From Curtobacterium sp. MCJR17_055 (GTDB lineage Bacteria; Actinomycetota; Actinomycetes; Actinomycetales; Microbacteriaceae), in assembly GCF_003224335.1 (NCBI RefSeq), contig NZ_QKLF01000001.1:186001-250000 (forward strand): DNA of 64,000 nt, written 5' to 3'. Numbering within the stretch: the stretch's first letter is position 1; each line of letters opens with the position of its first letter. This document shows positions 25,131 to 32,664 of this stretch, one piece after another. The notes beneath the pieces are model-generated. The model had not been told where the DNA came from and did not search any database. It saw only the letters and a list, made by a program, of their open reading frames with translations. The translations under genes were made by a program, and so were the position numbers.

Positions 25131-26237
25131 ATGCAGTGGTGGAACGACCTGATCGACTGGACCTCGTCCGACACGGGCTGGCGCGTGCTGTCGGGGGCGG
25201 TCATCCCCTTCGTCGCGATCATCGTGGCGGGCGTCATCGCGGCGCTGATCGGCCGCGGAGCCGCCAAGCGCGTCGTGGCCCACCAGGAGCGCGAGGCCAG
25301 GAACGCGGCCGTCGCCGGCCTCGTCTCGGCGGCGCGGAAGGCAGCCAGCTGGGGGTCGCTCGGTCACGACGAGCGCGCCTACGCGGACCACCTGGCCGAG
25401 GACGCCGACATCCGCCTGCGCTTGCTCCCGATCGCCGGCGCACCGGTCGCCGCGGACTGGGCGAAGCACGAGATCGCCGACATCAAGAAGAACTCCTCGA
25501 CCTTCACCTCGCACGCGGACAACGCCCTCGCCGAGTTCCGCGACCGGATGCTCGAGTGGCAGGCCCGCCCCAACCGGACACGCAAGCTCTTCAAGAGCGA
25601 CCTGGAGCGGTGGAAGTTCGACGCACCTGACCCGGACGCCGACCTCATCAAGCGGCAGCAGGAGTGGAACGCGGACAAGGTCGACTCCTCCCGGGCTCCC
25701 GAGCCGGCACCCACGCCGACGACGACGTCCCTCCGCCCGGCACAGCCCAGCGTGACCCCGTCGGCCCTCGCCGCCTCCACCTCCGCCCCGGCGAACGGCC
25801 AGGACGCGACCGTGCCGATCTCGGACAACGTCACCCGGCCCTACTCCGACGGCGAGACGACCCCGATCCGCCCGGCGCTCGGCTCCCCCGCGTTCCGGGC
25901 CGCCACCCCGGCACCGGCCGCCACCCCGGCACCGGCCGCCACGACGCCCGGGTGGTCGGCTTCCCGCGATGCGGACAACGACGACGCGGTCGACGACGTC
26001 CGCATCGACACCGCGGGCCGCCCCGGGTCCGCCGACCGCTCCCCCGCCCTGCGGGACGAGCAGCCGGCACGAAACGACCTGCCCGCCGCTCGCGACGACC
26101 GCACCCCGGCCGGCGATCGTGAGGACCAGGGTGCTGGTACCCAGGGCGACCGTGCGGACGCCGGGCCGGGGGCGTCGTACGCGAACCCGGTCAGTGCGAG
26201 CGAACTGCGTCGACGCGCGGACACCGACGAGGACTGA
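25131..26237 (+). CDS. Hypothetical membrane-anchored protein with disordered tail
   Basis: This 368-residue protein has one membrane helix near the N-terminus (about 20-42, VLSGAVIPFVAIIVAGVIAA). It is followed by a helical cytoplasmic region (45-170) rich in charged residues, with KLFKSDLERWKFD. The second half (170-368) is Pro/Ala/Thr- and Asp/Arg-rich and disordered, with a repeated ATPAPA unit. The ATG has TACGGT exactly 6 bases upstream (25119-25124), so the mRNA is likely leaderless. The family is not known to me. A bidirectional terminator separates it from tRNA-Arg. Confidence 0.7.
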   Translation: MQWWNDLIDWTSSDTGWRVLSGAVIPFVAIIVAGVIAALIGRGAAKRVVAHQEREARNAAVAGLVSAARKAASWGSLGHDERAYADHLAEDADIRLRLLPIAGAPVAADWAKHEIADIKKNSSTFTSHADNALAEFRDRMLEWQARPNRTRKLFKSDLERWKFDAPDPDADLIKRQQEWNADKVDSSRAPEPAPTPTTTSLRPAQPSVTPSALAASTSAPANGQDATVPISDNVTRPYSDGETTPIRPALGSPAFRAATPAPAATPAPAATTPGWSASRDADNDDAVDDVRIDTAGRPGSADRSPALRDEQPARNDLPAARDDRTPAGDREDQGAGTQGDRADAGPGASYANPVSASELRRRADTDED

Positions 26238-26256
26238 CCCGACGACAGCATGACGG

Positions 26257-26285
26257 AGGCCGCCACCCGGACGGGGTGGCGGCCT
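26257..26285. terminator. Bidirectional terminator
   Basis: AGGCCGCCACCC pairs with GGGTGGCGGCCT around a short loop, followed by TCGTC on one side. It lies between the end of the membrane-anchored protein gene and the 3' end of tRNA-Arg, so it can stop both. Confidence 0.8.
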
Positions 26286-26295
26286 TCGTCGTCGG

Positions 26296-26368
26296 TGCCC
26301 CCGGCAGGAATCGAACCCGCGGCACGGTGGGTAGAAACCACCTGCTCTATCCACTGAGCTACGGAGGC
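26296..26368 (-). tRNA. tRNA-Arg (anticodon UCU)
   Basis: A 73-base cloverleaf folds with acceptor GCCTCCG/CGGGGGC (one G-U pair), D-stem GCTC/GAGC, and anticodon stem GGTGG/CCACC around loop TTTCTAC, giving anticodon TCT. The T-stem GCGGG/CCTGC encloses TTCGATT. It decodes AGA/AGG, rare codons in this genome. The discriminator is A, followed by an encoded CC. The 5' ten bases are also the last codons of the P-loop kinase gene. Confidence 0.95.
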
Positions 26369-26943
26369 GGACGCCGACGATCATATTCGGTGCCGGCCAG
26401 CAGGCGGTGGACGAACCGCTCGACGTCCCGCTGTGAGCGCAGCCGCACGACGCGGAGGTGTGGAGTCGAGTCGGCGAGCGCCGCCACCCGCTTGCGGGTC
26501 TCGTTCCGGGTCGCGATCCCCCACCGGAGGATGTGCTCGCGCCGGGTGACGACGGTCCACAACGGCGGCTCGACGTTCCCGTTCCACAGCTCGATGCGCC
26601 GGAGCCGTCGTCGGACGGTCCTGCGGAGCAGTCGCCAGAACGCCACCGGCTTCGGGAGGTCCAGCCACACCAGGGTGTCCGCTCGGTCGACGAGGAGCGC
26701 CCGCACCGACCGGTACTGCCACTCGGTGACCCATGCCGGTGCGGCCGTGAACGCGTCGACGTCCTGCGCGAAGGTCGACCGCACCGTCCACCCGGGCCCG
26801 TGGTACAGCGCGTCGATCTCGGTGTGCGGCGCACCGACGGCCTGCGCGATGCGTCGGGCGGTGGTGGTCTTGCCGACGCCTGCGGTCCCCGCCACGAGGA
26901 CGCGTCGAGGCGGCGGGTCGAGGACGTCGTCGGCACCGAGCAT
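26359..26943 (-). CDS. P-loop kinase / AAA family ATPase (adenylate-kinase-like)
   Basis: This 194-residue protein has Walker A GTAGVGKTT (19-27), EIDALYHGPGW after it, and an Arg-rich lid region (RLLRRTVRRRLRRIELWNGN). This matches the small topology-modulation/adenylate-kinase-like group often found in actinobacteria. The real phosphate acceptor is unknown. The ATG has TATCGT 6 bases upstream (26950-26955), so it is leaderless. Its stop codon and last two codons lie within tRNA-Arg, an overlap of 10 bases on the same strand. Confidence 0.82.
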   Translation of the reverse strand: MLGADDVLDPPPRRVLVAGTAGVGKTTTARRIAQAVGAPHTEIDALYHGPGWTVRSTFAQDVDAFTAAPAWVTEWQYRSVRALLVDRADTLVWLDLPKPVAFWRLLRRTVRRRLRRIELWNGNVEPPLWTVVTRREHILRWGIATRNETRKRVAALADSTPHLRVVRLRSQRDVERFVHRLLAGTEYDRRRPPP

Positions 26944-27066
26944 CCCTCGACGATAGACGAGGTGTCGCGCCCGGCTCCGGCGGTGAGCGGTGCCGGCCTC
27001 GACCTGCTTCGGGAACGGTTCGTCACCCGTCCCCCTGTCGTTCCCCTGAGCGTCACCACCGCTCCC

Positions 27067-27072
27067 TACGTT
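27067..27072 (+). promoter_or_regulatory. -10 box of the nonulosonate cassette
   Basis: TACGTT lies 7 bases before the ATG at 27080 with no ribosome site, so the first gene of the cassette is probably translated from a leaderless mRNA. Confidence 0.5.
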
Positions 27073-27079
27073 TCCGAGC

Positions 27080-27928
27080 ATGAGCTCCTCCGCCCGCGTC
27101 ATCGCGGTGATCCCGGCACGGGCGGGATCGAAGGGCATCCCCGGCAAGAACCTCCGCGAGGTCGCCGGCCGGTCGCTCGTCGCGCGGTCGATCGCGGTCG
27201 CCCGGGCCGCCCGGACGGTCGACGCGGTCGTCGTCAGCACCGACGGCGACGCCATCGCGGCCGAGGCGGTCGCGGCCGGCGCCCGTGTGGTCCGCCGGCC
27301 GGTCGAACTCGCCGAGGACGAGGCCTCGTCGGAGTCCGCCCTCCTGCACGCCCTGGAGGCGCTCAGTACCGGCGTCGGCACCGGCGTCGGTACCGACGTC
27401 GGTACCCCGGAGGTCCTCGTCTTCCTGCAGGCCACCTCCCCCTTCACCGACCCGGTCGCCGTCGACCGCGCGGTCGAGCGGGTGCTCACCGGTTCCGCCG
27501 ACGCGGTGCTCGCCGCGGCACCGTCGCACGCGTTCCTCTGGCGCACCGCGGCGGACGGGTCGGCGGTCGCCGTGAACCACGACGCCGCCACCCGCCCACG
27601 CCGGCAGGACCGGGAGCCCGAGTACCGGGAGACCGGCGCCTTCTACGCGCTGCGCGTCGACGGCTTCCGGGCGGCACGACACCGGTTCTTCGGTCGGGTC
27701 GAACTGGCGGTGGTCCCGGCGCGGACCGCGATCGACATCGACGACGTCCACGACCTGGACCTCGCGGCGGCGCTCGCGCCACTGGTGGAGCCCGTCACCG
27801 CACACGACCGCACCGAGCTCCGGAGCACCGCGCCGCACCCCGACCACACCGAGCACGCCCGCACAGAGCACGACCCCACCGACCCCCACCCCGCGCGGAC
27901 CGCCGCTGCGGAGAACGGAGCACCATGA
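27080..27928 (+). CDS. neuA: Acylneuraminate cytidylyltransferase-like CMP-sugar synthase
   Basis: This 282-residue protein has the NeuA/KdsB nucleotidyltransferase motif IPARAGSKGIPGKNLREVAG at the N-terminus, then VVVSTDGDAIA, FLQATSPFTDP, and ETGAFYALR near the end of the domain (about residue 235). It activates a 9-carbon acid (sialic, legionaminic or pseudaminic type) as CMP-sugar. An internal GTGVGTGVGTDVGT repeat lies at about 98-110, and the last 45 residues are a His/Asp/Thr-rich tail absent from typical NeuA. It is coupled to the next gene by an ATGA overlap. Confidence 0.88.
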   Translation: MSSSARVIAVIPARAGSKGIPGKNLREVAGRSLVARSIAVARAARTVDAVVVSTDGDAIAAEAVAAGARVVRRPVELAEDEASSESALLHALEALSTGVGTGVGTDVGTPEVLVFLQATSPFTDPVAVDRAVERVLTGSADAVLAAAPSHAFLWRTAADGSAVAVNHDAATRPRRQDREPEYRETGAFYALRVDGFRAARHRFFGRVELAVVPARTAIDIDDVHDLDLAAALAPLVEPVTAHDRTELRSTAPHPDHTEHARTEHDPTDPHPARTAAAENGAP

Positions 27929-28803
27929 GCGTCCGCATCGGCATGTCCACCATCGGCGCCGGGAACCCCGCCTACCTGATCGGCGAGATCGGCCTCAACC
28001 ACAACGGAGACGTCGAGATCGCCAAGCAGCTCATCGACGTCGCGGCCGACGCCGGGATGCAGGCCGTCAAGTTCCAGAAGCGCACGCCCGAGATCTCCAC
28101 GCCCGAGCACATGAAGACGATGCCGCGCAGCACGCCGTGGGGCGAGATGACCTACCTGGACTACCGGTACCGCGTCGAGTTCGACCGCGACCAGTACATC
28201 GAGATCGGTGACCACGCGACGCTCCGCGGCCTGGACTGGTTCGCCTCGCCGTGGGACGAACCGTCGGTCGCGTTCCTCGAGGACCTCAACGTCGTCGCGT
28301 ACAAGATCGCCTCGGCGTCGGTCACCGACCTCGGGATGCTCAACGCCGTCGCCGCGACCGGCAAGCCGGTGATCCTGTCGACGGGCATGTCGACGCTCGA
28401 CCAGATCGACCGCGCGGTGTCGACCCTCGGGACGGAGCGGCTCGTGCTCATGCACGCCACCTCGACGTACCCGCTCCCGCCGGAGGAGGCCAACCTCCGC
28501 ATGATCGACACCCTCGCCACCCGGTACGCCTACGCGGGGGTCCCGGTCGGCTACTCCGGGCACGAGCCGGGCCTGCAGATCTCCCTCGCGGCCGTCGCCC
28601 TCGGCGCCACCGCCGTGGAACGACACATCACGCTCGACCGCACGATGTGGGGCTCCGACCACGCGGCCTCGCTCGAGCCGCACGGCCTCCGCACCCTGGT
28701 CCGCGACGTCCGGATCATCGAGACCGCGATGGGCGACGGGGTCAAGCGCATCTTCCCCGGCGAGGAGGCGCCCCTCGCCAAGCTCCGCCGGGTGGGTGCG
28801 TGA
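27925..28803 (+). CDS. neuB: N-acetylneuraminate-synthase-family protein (NeuB-like)
   Basis: This 292-residue protein is the TIM-barrel of NeuB-type synthases: AYLIGEIGLNHNGDVEIAKQ, AVKFQKRTPE, FASPWDEPSV, YKIASASVTD, VILSTGMSTL, and YSGHEPG with LGATAVERHITLDR. It condenses phosphoenolpyruvate with an acylated amino-hexose to form a nonulosonic acid. The usual C-terminal SAF (antifreeze-like) domain is missing; the chain stops at the end of the barrel, about 50-60 residues short. It is coupled to neuA and to the next gene by four-base overlaps. Confidence 0.9.
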   Translation: MSVRIGMSTIGAGNPAYLIGEIGLNHNGDVEIAKQLIDVAADAGMQAVKFQKRTPEISTPEHMKTMPRSTPWGEMTYLDYRYRVEFDRDQYIEIGDHATLRGLDWFASPWDEPSVAFLEDLNVVAYKIASASVTDLGMLNAVAATGKPVILSTGMSTLDQIDRAVSTLGTERLVLMHATSTYPLPPEEANLRMIDTLATRYAYAGVPVGYSGHEPGLQISLAAVALGATAVERHITLDRTMWGSDHAASLEPHGLRTLVRDVRIIETAMGDGVKRIFPGEEAPLAKLRRVGA

Positions 28804-30212
28804 GCGCTACGGGGAACGACCGCGACGCCGGTGACGGACAGGAGGCCCGCCTCCCGTCCGATCCGCGGCCGCGCCGCCGGCGCGTGGTCGGCCTCGTCGA
28901 CACGGACTCGTTCGCGAAGTGGGGCGCACACCTGCTCTCGGCCGCTCCACCGCACTGGTCGCTGGAACTGCTGACCGTGGCGACGCCGCGGTCCGCGAGC
29001 ACTGCGCAACTGCGGGCGGCCTTCCGCGACGTCGACGCACGTCTCGGCCCGATCGACCTCGCCCCTCCCGAGCCGATGAGCGTGGACGACGTGGTGGCGC
29101 GCCTCCAGGCCGAGCCGCCGGACGCGGTGTTGGTGTCCTGCATCGGGCCGGTGACGGAGGTCCTCATCGACCAGGTCAGCCGCTCGGTCGCACGCCGACC
29201 GGTGCTGCTGAGCGGTCTCCCCGGCATCTCGTTCCCCGCCAAGTGGAAGGGCGTGTTCCTCCGCGCCCGCGCGGACCTGTTCGTGCTGCACAGCCACCGC
29301 GAGGTCCGCGAGTACACCGCGATGGCGACGGAGGGCGGTGTCGAGCCGTCGTTCGCCCTCGCGACGCTGCCGTTCGCCCGGCCGTCGACTCCGTCGCGGA
29401 CGGACGTCGTGCGGGACTCGGTCGTGTTCGCCGCCCAACCGAGCGTCCCGAAGGAGGAGGACGAGCGCCGCCGCGTCGTGAGCTGGCTCGTCGAGACCGC
29501 CCGGGCACACCCGGAGTGGCGCGTCGTCGTGAAGACCCGGGCGGCGGCGGGCGAGCACCAGACCCACCGGGAGAGGTACCCGTACGCCGACCTCGTGCCG
29601 CCGGACGCCCCGCCGAACCTCGTGGTGGAGGCCGGACCGATGTCGGCCCATCTCGACCGAGCCGTGGCGCTCGTGACGATCAGTTCCACCGCCGTGCTCG
29701 AGGCGGCGGCACGGGGCGTGCCGGCGCTGACCCTGACGGACTTCGGCACGTCGCGGGCGCTCATCAACGAGGTCTTCGTGGACAGCGGGCTCGAGGGGAA
29801 CGCGGACGACCTCGTCCACGGGCGCTTCGGCACGGTGCGGCCGGAGTGGATGACGGACAACTACTTCCATGCGCCGCAGGACGACGACTGGGCTGCCCGC
29901 GCCGAGGCGTTGATGGCGCTGCGGGATGCCGGAGCCCTGGTCGACCGTCCCGCCGCACGGCGCAGTCGCGGTGGTGTGCTCCGTCGGGCGTGGGAGCGGC
30001 GGAACGCCCTGGGCGACCACGACCGGTCGGCGATCGGCCGCGTGGCGATGTCGATTGGGACACCCATCCGCGCGGTGAGACGGCTCCGACGGCGGGCGCT
30101 CCGGGCGCTGCGGCGCCCGGTGGAGCCGGTCGTCACCGAGGTGCGGCCGGTGTCAGTCGAGCGCCTTCGCCACCGCGACGAGGAACTGGTCGCGGGTCGG
30201 GACGCCCGCTGA
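28800..30212 (+). CDS. Putative glycosyltransferase of the nonulosonate cassette
   Basis: This 470-residue protein starts at a GTG that overlaps the NeuB stop. A GTG at 28884 (VVGLVDTDSFAKWGAHLLSA) is an alternative that would skip a Gly/Arg-rich lead and a hairpin repeat. Segments such as LLSGLPGISFPAKWKGVFLR, FVLHSHREVREY, and VTISSTAVLEAAARGVPALT resemble GT-B-type glycosyltransferases, and I believe it belongs to the DUF6716 family seen beside NeuB in actinobacteria. It probably transfers the CMP-activated sugar. The last 60 bases overlap the convergent thioredoxin-like gene. Confidence 0.7.
   Translation: MSATGNDRDAGDGQEARLPSDPRPRRRRVVGLVDTDSFAKWGAHLLSAAPPHWSLELLTVATPRSASTAQLRAAFRDVDARLGPIDLAPPEPMSVDDVVARLQAEPPDAVLVSCIGPVTEVLIDQVSRSVARRPVLLSGLPGISFPAKWKGVFLRARADLFVLHSHREVREYTAMATEGGVEPSFALATLPFARPSTPSRTDVVRDSVVFAAQPSVPKEEDERRRVVSWLVETARAHPEWRVVVKTRAAAGEHQTHRERYPYADLVPPDAPPNLVVEAGPMSAHLDRAVALVTISSTAVLEAAARGVPALTLTDFGTSRALINEVFVDSGLEGNADDLVHGRFGTVRPEWMTDNYFHAPQDDDWAARAEALMALRDAGALVDRPAARRSRGGVLRRAWERRNALGDHDRSAIGRVAMSIGTPIRAVRRLRRRALRALRRPVEPVVTEVRPVSVERLRHRDEELVAGRDAR
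28833..28860 (+). repeat. Repeat-family hairpin inside the start of a coding region
   Basis: CGGACAGGAGGC and GCCTCCCGTCCG, two bases apart, form the same outer arms as the gene-end hairpins elsewhere, but without the inner stem. It lies 30 bases after the NeuB stop and within codons 12-20 of the next gene if that gene starts at 28800. Confidence 0.75.
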
Positions 30213-30416
30213 CCGGAAGACCTCGGTACCGTCGTCCCGTCGGACGACCACGGTGGGCGTGGAGCGGATGCCGAGCTCCTCGACGACGTCGGGCTCGGCA
30301 GCGGCGTCCCGTTCGGTGACGGCGAGCCCCGGCACGAGTCGGGCGGCGTCGCCGACCACGCGTCGGGCGGCGGCGCACGGCGCGCAGAACGCGGACGTCC
30401 AGAGATCGACCTGCAT
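30153..30416 (-). CDS. Thioredoxin-like protein
   Basis: This 87-residue protein is a minimal thioredoxin fold: the active site C-A-P-C lies in LWTSAFCAPCAAARR, followed by LGIRSTPTVVVRRDDGTEVF with the cis-Pro after Thr. The first beta-alpha unit of full thioredoxin is missing, as in glutaredoxin-like or NrdH-like small proteins. It would reduce disulfides in the cytoplasm. Its last 20 codons overlap the end of the glycosyltransferase gene on the other strand. The ATG is preceded by GGAGG. Confidence 0.8.
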   Translation of the reverse strand: MQVDLWTSAFCAPCAAARRVVGDAARLVPGLAVTERDAAAEPDVVEELGIRSTPTVVVRRDDGTEVFRSAGVPTRDQFLVAVAKALD

Positions 30417-30580
30417 GACGTCCTCCAACGCGTGACGGCTCCGGTGCACTCCCGATCGACCGGTCGGACCGGGACCGGGACCGCGACGGCGACCGCGACC
30501 GCGACCGGCGGGCGTACCGCGTCGGGCCCCGGCAGCATCCAGCCCCGGCCGTCGCCGACGACCGGGGCTGCGGACGGCCG
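30417..30580. other. Intergenic, 6-bp tandem repeats and terminator
   Basis: This stretch holds GGGACC/GCGACC six-base tandem units at about 30468-30506 and a hairpin at 30541-30569. No gene is seen. Confidence 0.6.
30541..30569 (-). terminator. Terminator after gene 30581-30871
   Basis: AGCCCCGG pairs with CCGGGGCT across a 13-base loop that has further internal pairing. It lies just downstream of the minus-strand 96-residue gene. Confidence 0.65.
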
Positions 30581-30871
30581 CTACTCGCGGTCGAACTCGC
30601 CGCTGCGGTCGCCGCGGTCCTGCAGGTCGTCGACCGGGTCCGACTCGTCGGGCGCGAAGGTGTAGTCGACCGAGATCTGGTCGAGCACCTGGCGCGAGCC
30701 CGTCGACTTGTAGGTGAAGGCGGTCTGGAGGCCCTCGACGTCCGCGAACACCGTCACCTCGTCGTCCAGCGCGTCGCTCGTGGCCGTGCGGGTGTCCGTG
30801 GTCCCGTCGAACGGGCCCCCGTGGAAGATGGCGGTGAACTCGTCGCCCTCGTGGATCGTGATGTCGCTCAT
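30581..30871 (-). CDS. Hypothetical acidic protein
   Basis: This 96-residue protein begins MSDITIHEGDEFTAIFHGGP. The pattern HGGPFDGTTD occurs in several small actinobacterial proteins with a beta-sheet fold. It is very acidic, ending in DRGDRSGEFDRE. It has no signal peptide or membrane segment and no recognised domain. The ATG follows AAGGGATGC. It is transcribed toward its own terminator and is divergent from the marR gene. Confidence 0.65.
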   Translation of the reverse strand: MSDITIHEGDEFTAIFHGGPFDGTTDTRTATSDALDDEVTVFADVEGLQTAFTYKSTGSRQVLDQISVDYTFAPDESDPVDDLQDRGDRSGEFDRE

Positions 30872-30931
30872 GCATCCCTTCTACCAGCGCCGGAGGTGGC
30901 ACGGTCCAGCACCCGCGCGGTTGCCTGATCC

Positions 30932-30944
30932 ATAGCTCTGCTAT
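30932..30944. promoter_or_regulatory. Probable MarR operator
   Basis: ATAGC-TCT-GCTAT is a perfect inverted repeat that runs into the TATACA -10 box (30942-30947) of the marR gene, which starts 8 bases after the box. This position fits autorepression by the MarR protein that follows. Confidence 0.65.
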
Positions 30945-30955
30945 ACAGTTTCATC

Positions 30956-31390
30956 ATGGAACCAAATCGGGACGAGACGCTCGAGACGCTCCTCGTCTCG
31001 GTCAACCGGCTCATCCGGTCGGCACTCCAGGCCACGGGTCACACCACGTCCACCGCCGTCTGGCGGACGCTCGGCATCCTCGAGACCGAGGAAACCCTCC
31101 GGCTCGGCGAACTGGCCACGGCGTCGCGGGTGTCCCAGCCGACCATGACCCGCCTGGTCGCCGGCATGACCGCCGATGGGCTGATCGCTCGGACCGTCGA
31201 CCCCGACGACTCCCGCGGGCAGCTCATCCAGATCACCGACGCCGGCCGCGAGCGACTCGTCGCCTGGCGAGCCGCCCTCACCAGCACCGTCGGCCCCCTC
31301 TTCGAGGACCTGGGCGACGACGACTGGGACGTCCTGCACCACGCATCGGCCCTCATCGCAGCGAGGGCCAGAACGGAGACCACCGCGTGA
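30956..31390 (+). CDS. MarR-family transcriptional regulator
   Basis: This 144-residue protein has the winged helix of MarR: LRLGELATASRVSQPTMTRL is helix-turn-helix and GLIARTVDPDDSRGQLIQIT is the wing with the typical D-x-R-G. N- and C-terminal helices for dimerisation flank it. It is the first gene of a two-gene operon; the MFS gene begins with a GTG overlapping its stop (GTGA). It probably represses the operon through the ATAGC/GCTAT site and is released by a small ligand that the exporter removes. Confidence 0.93.
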   Translation: MEPNRDETLETLLVSVNRLIRSALQATGHTTSTAVWRTLGILETEETLRLGELATASRVSQPTMTRLVAGMTADGLIARTVDPDDSRGQLIQITDAGRERLVAWRAALTSTVGPLFEDLGDDDWDVLHHASALIAARARTETTA

Positions 31391-32628
31391 ACGCGCACGC
31401 TCCCGCCGGGCAGTCCGGCTCGATCCTCAAGCAGTCCTCGGCGGTGTGGGCCATCGCCTTCGCGTGCGTCGTCGCCTTCATGGGCATCGGCCTCGTCGAC
31501 CCGATCCTCCCCGCGATCGCCGAGTCCCTGCGCGCCACCCCCGCGCAGACCGAGTTGCTCTTCACGAGCTACCTCGCCGTGACCGGCGTCGCGATGTTCT
31601 TCACCAGCTGGGTGTCGAGCCGGATCGGGGCGAAGAAGACCCTGATGACCGGGCTCGCCCTCATCGTGCTCTTCTCGGTGCTCGCCGCCGTGTCGAACGA
31701 CGTCTGGACGATCATCGGCTTCCGCGCCGGATGGGGCCTCGGGAACGCCCTGTTCATCTCCACCGCGCTCGCCACGATCGTCGGCGCCGCCGCCGGTGGT
31801 ACCGCCTCCGCGATCATCCTGTACGAGGCCGCGCTCGGTCTCGGCATCGCGGTCGGCCCGCTCGTCGGCGGCCTGCTCGGGTCGGTCAGCTGGCGCGGAC
31901 CGTTCTTCGGCGTGACCACGCTGATGGCCGTCGCGTTCATCGCCATCCTCGTGCTGCTGAAGCCCGGGATGCTCGAGAAGCCGACCCCGACGAAGCTCTC
32001 CGCGCCGTTCCGCGCCCTCGGCCGCCCCGCGCTCGCAGCCCTCGCCGCGACCGCGCTGTTCTACAACATCGGCTTCTTCGTGCTCCTCGCCTACACGCCG
32101 TTCCCCCTCGGGTTCGGGGCGCTCGGCATCGGGTTCACGTTCTTCGGCTGGGGTGTCGGGCTCGCGATCACCTCGGTGTGGGTCGCCCCGATGCTCACGG
32201 CGCGCATGCGCCGCACGAGCGTCCTCAAGCTCGCGCTGCCGCTGCTCGCGCTCGACCTGTTCGCCGCGGCCGTCCTCGTGCGGTCGCAGGCCGGGCTCAT
32301 CGTCTGCGTCGTGATCGGCGGGCTCGTCCTCGGTGTCCTCAACACCGTCCTGACGGAGTGCGTCATGGAGGCGACCGATCTGCCCCGCTCCGTCGCATCC
32401 AGCGCGTACTCCGCCGTCCGCTTCATCGGCGGCGCGATCGCACCGCCCGTCGCGACGCTGCTCGCCGACGCGTACTCGCCGAGTGCCGCCTACGTCTTCG
32501 CCGGCGTGTCCGTGGCGATCGCGTTCCTGGTCGTCGTGCTCACCACGAAGGTGCTGCGCCGCGTGGACGACGGGGCCGAGCCCGAGCGCGTCGAAGCCGA
32601 GGCGATCTCGGCCGGCGAGATGGCCTAG
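31387..32628 (+). CDS. MFS multidrug exporter
   Basis: This 413-residue protein has twelve membrane helices. Motif A is in TSWVSSRIGAKKTLMTGLAL between helices 2 and 3, and motif C-like GLGIAVGPLVGGLLGSVSWR is in helix 5, the antiporter feature. The second half carries AYTPFPLGFGALGIG and SVASSAYSAVRFIGGAIAPP. It is a proton-driven drug exporter of the 12-helix DHA1 type, controlled by the coupled MarR protein. The substrate is unknown. Confidence 0.92.
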   Translation: MNAHAPAGQSGSILKQSSAVWAIAFACVVAFMGIGLVDPILPAIAESLRATPAQTELLFTSYLAVTGVAMFFTSWVSSRIGAKKTLMTGLALIVLFSVLAAVSNDVWTIIGFRAGWGLGNALFISTALATIVGAAAGGTASAIILYEAALGLGIAVGPLVGGLLGSVSWRGPFFGVTTLMAVAFIAILVLLKPGMLEKPTPTKLSAPFRALGRPALAALAATALFYNIGFFVLLAYTPFPLGFGALGIGFTFFGWGVGLAITSVWVAPMLTARMRRTSVLKLALPLLALDLFAAAVLVRSQAGLIVCVVIGGLVLGVLNTVLTECVMEATDLPRSVASSAYSAVRFIGGAIAPPVATLLADAYSPSAAYVFAGVSVAIAFLVVVLTTKVLRRVDDGAEPERVEAEAISAGEMA

Positions 32629-32652
32629 TCCCGGGGCGTCGGAGCGCGGAAG

Positions 32653-32658
32653 TAGGAT
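32653..32658 (+). promoter_or_regulatory. -10 box of leaderless orn
   Basis: TAGGAT lies exactly 6 bases before the orn ATG at 32665, with no ribosome site. Confidence 0.6.
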
Positions 32659-32664
32659 CGGGGC

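Noticed and set aside
26296..26368. tRNA-Arg as an integration site of a mobile element
   Set aside because: No integrase, direct repeat of the tRNA 3' end or change in gene character is seen on either side.
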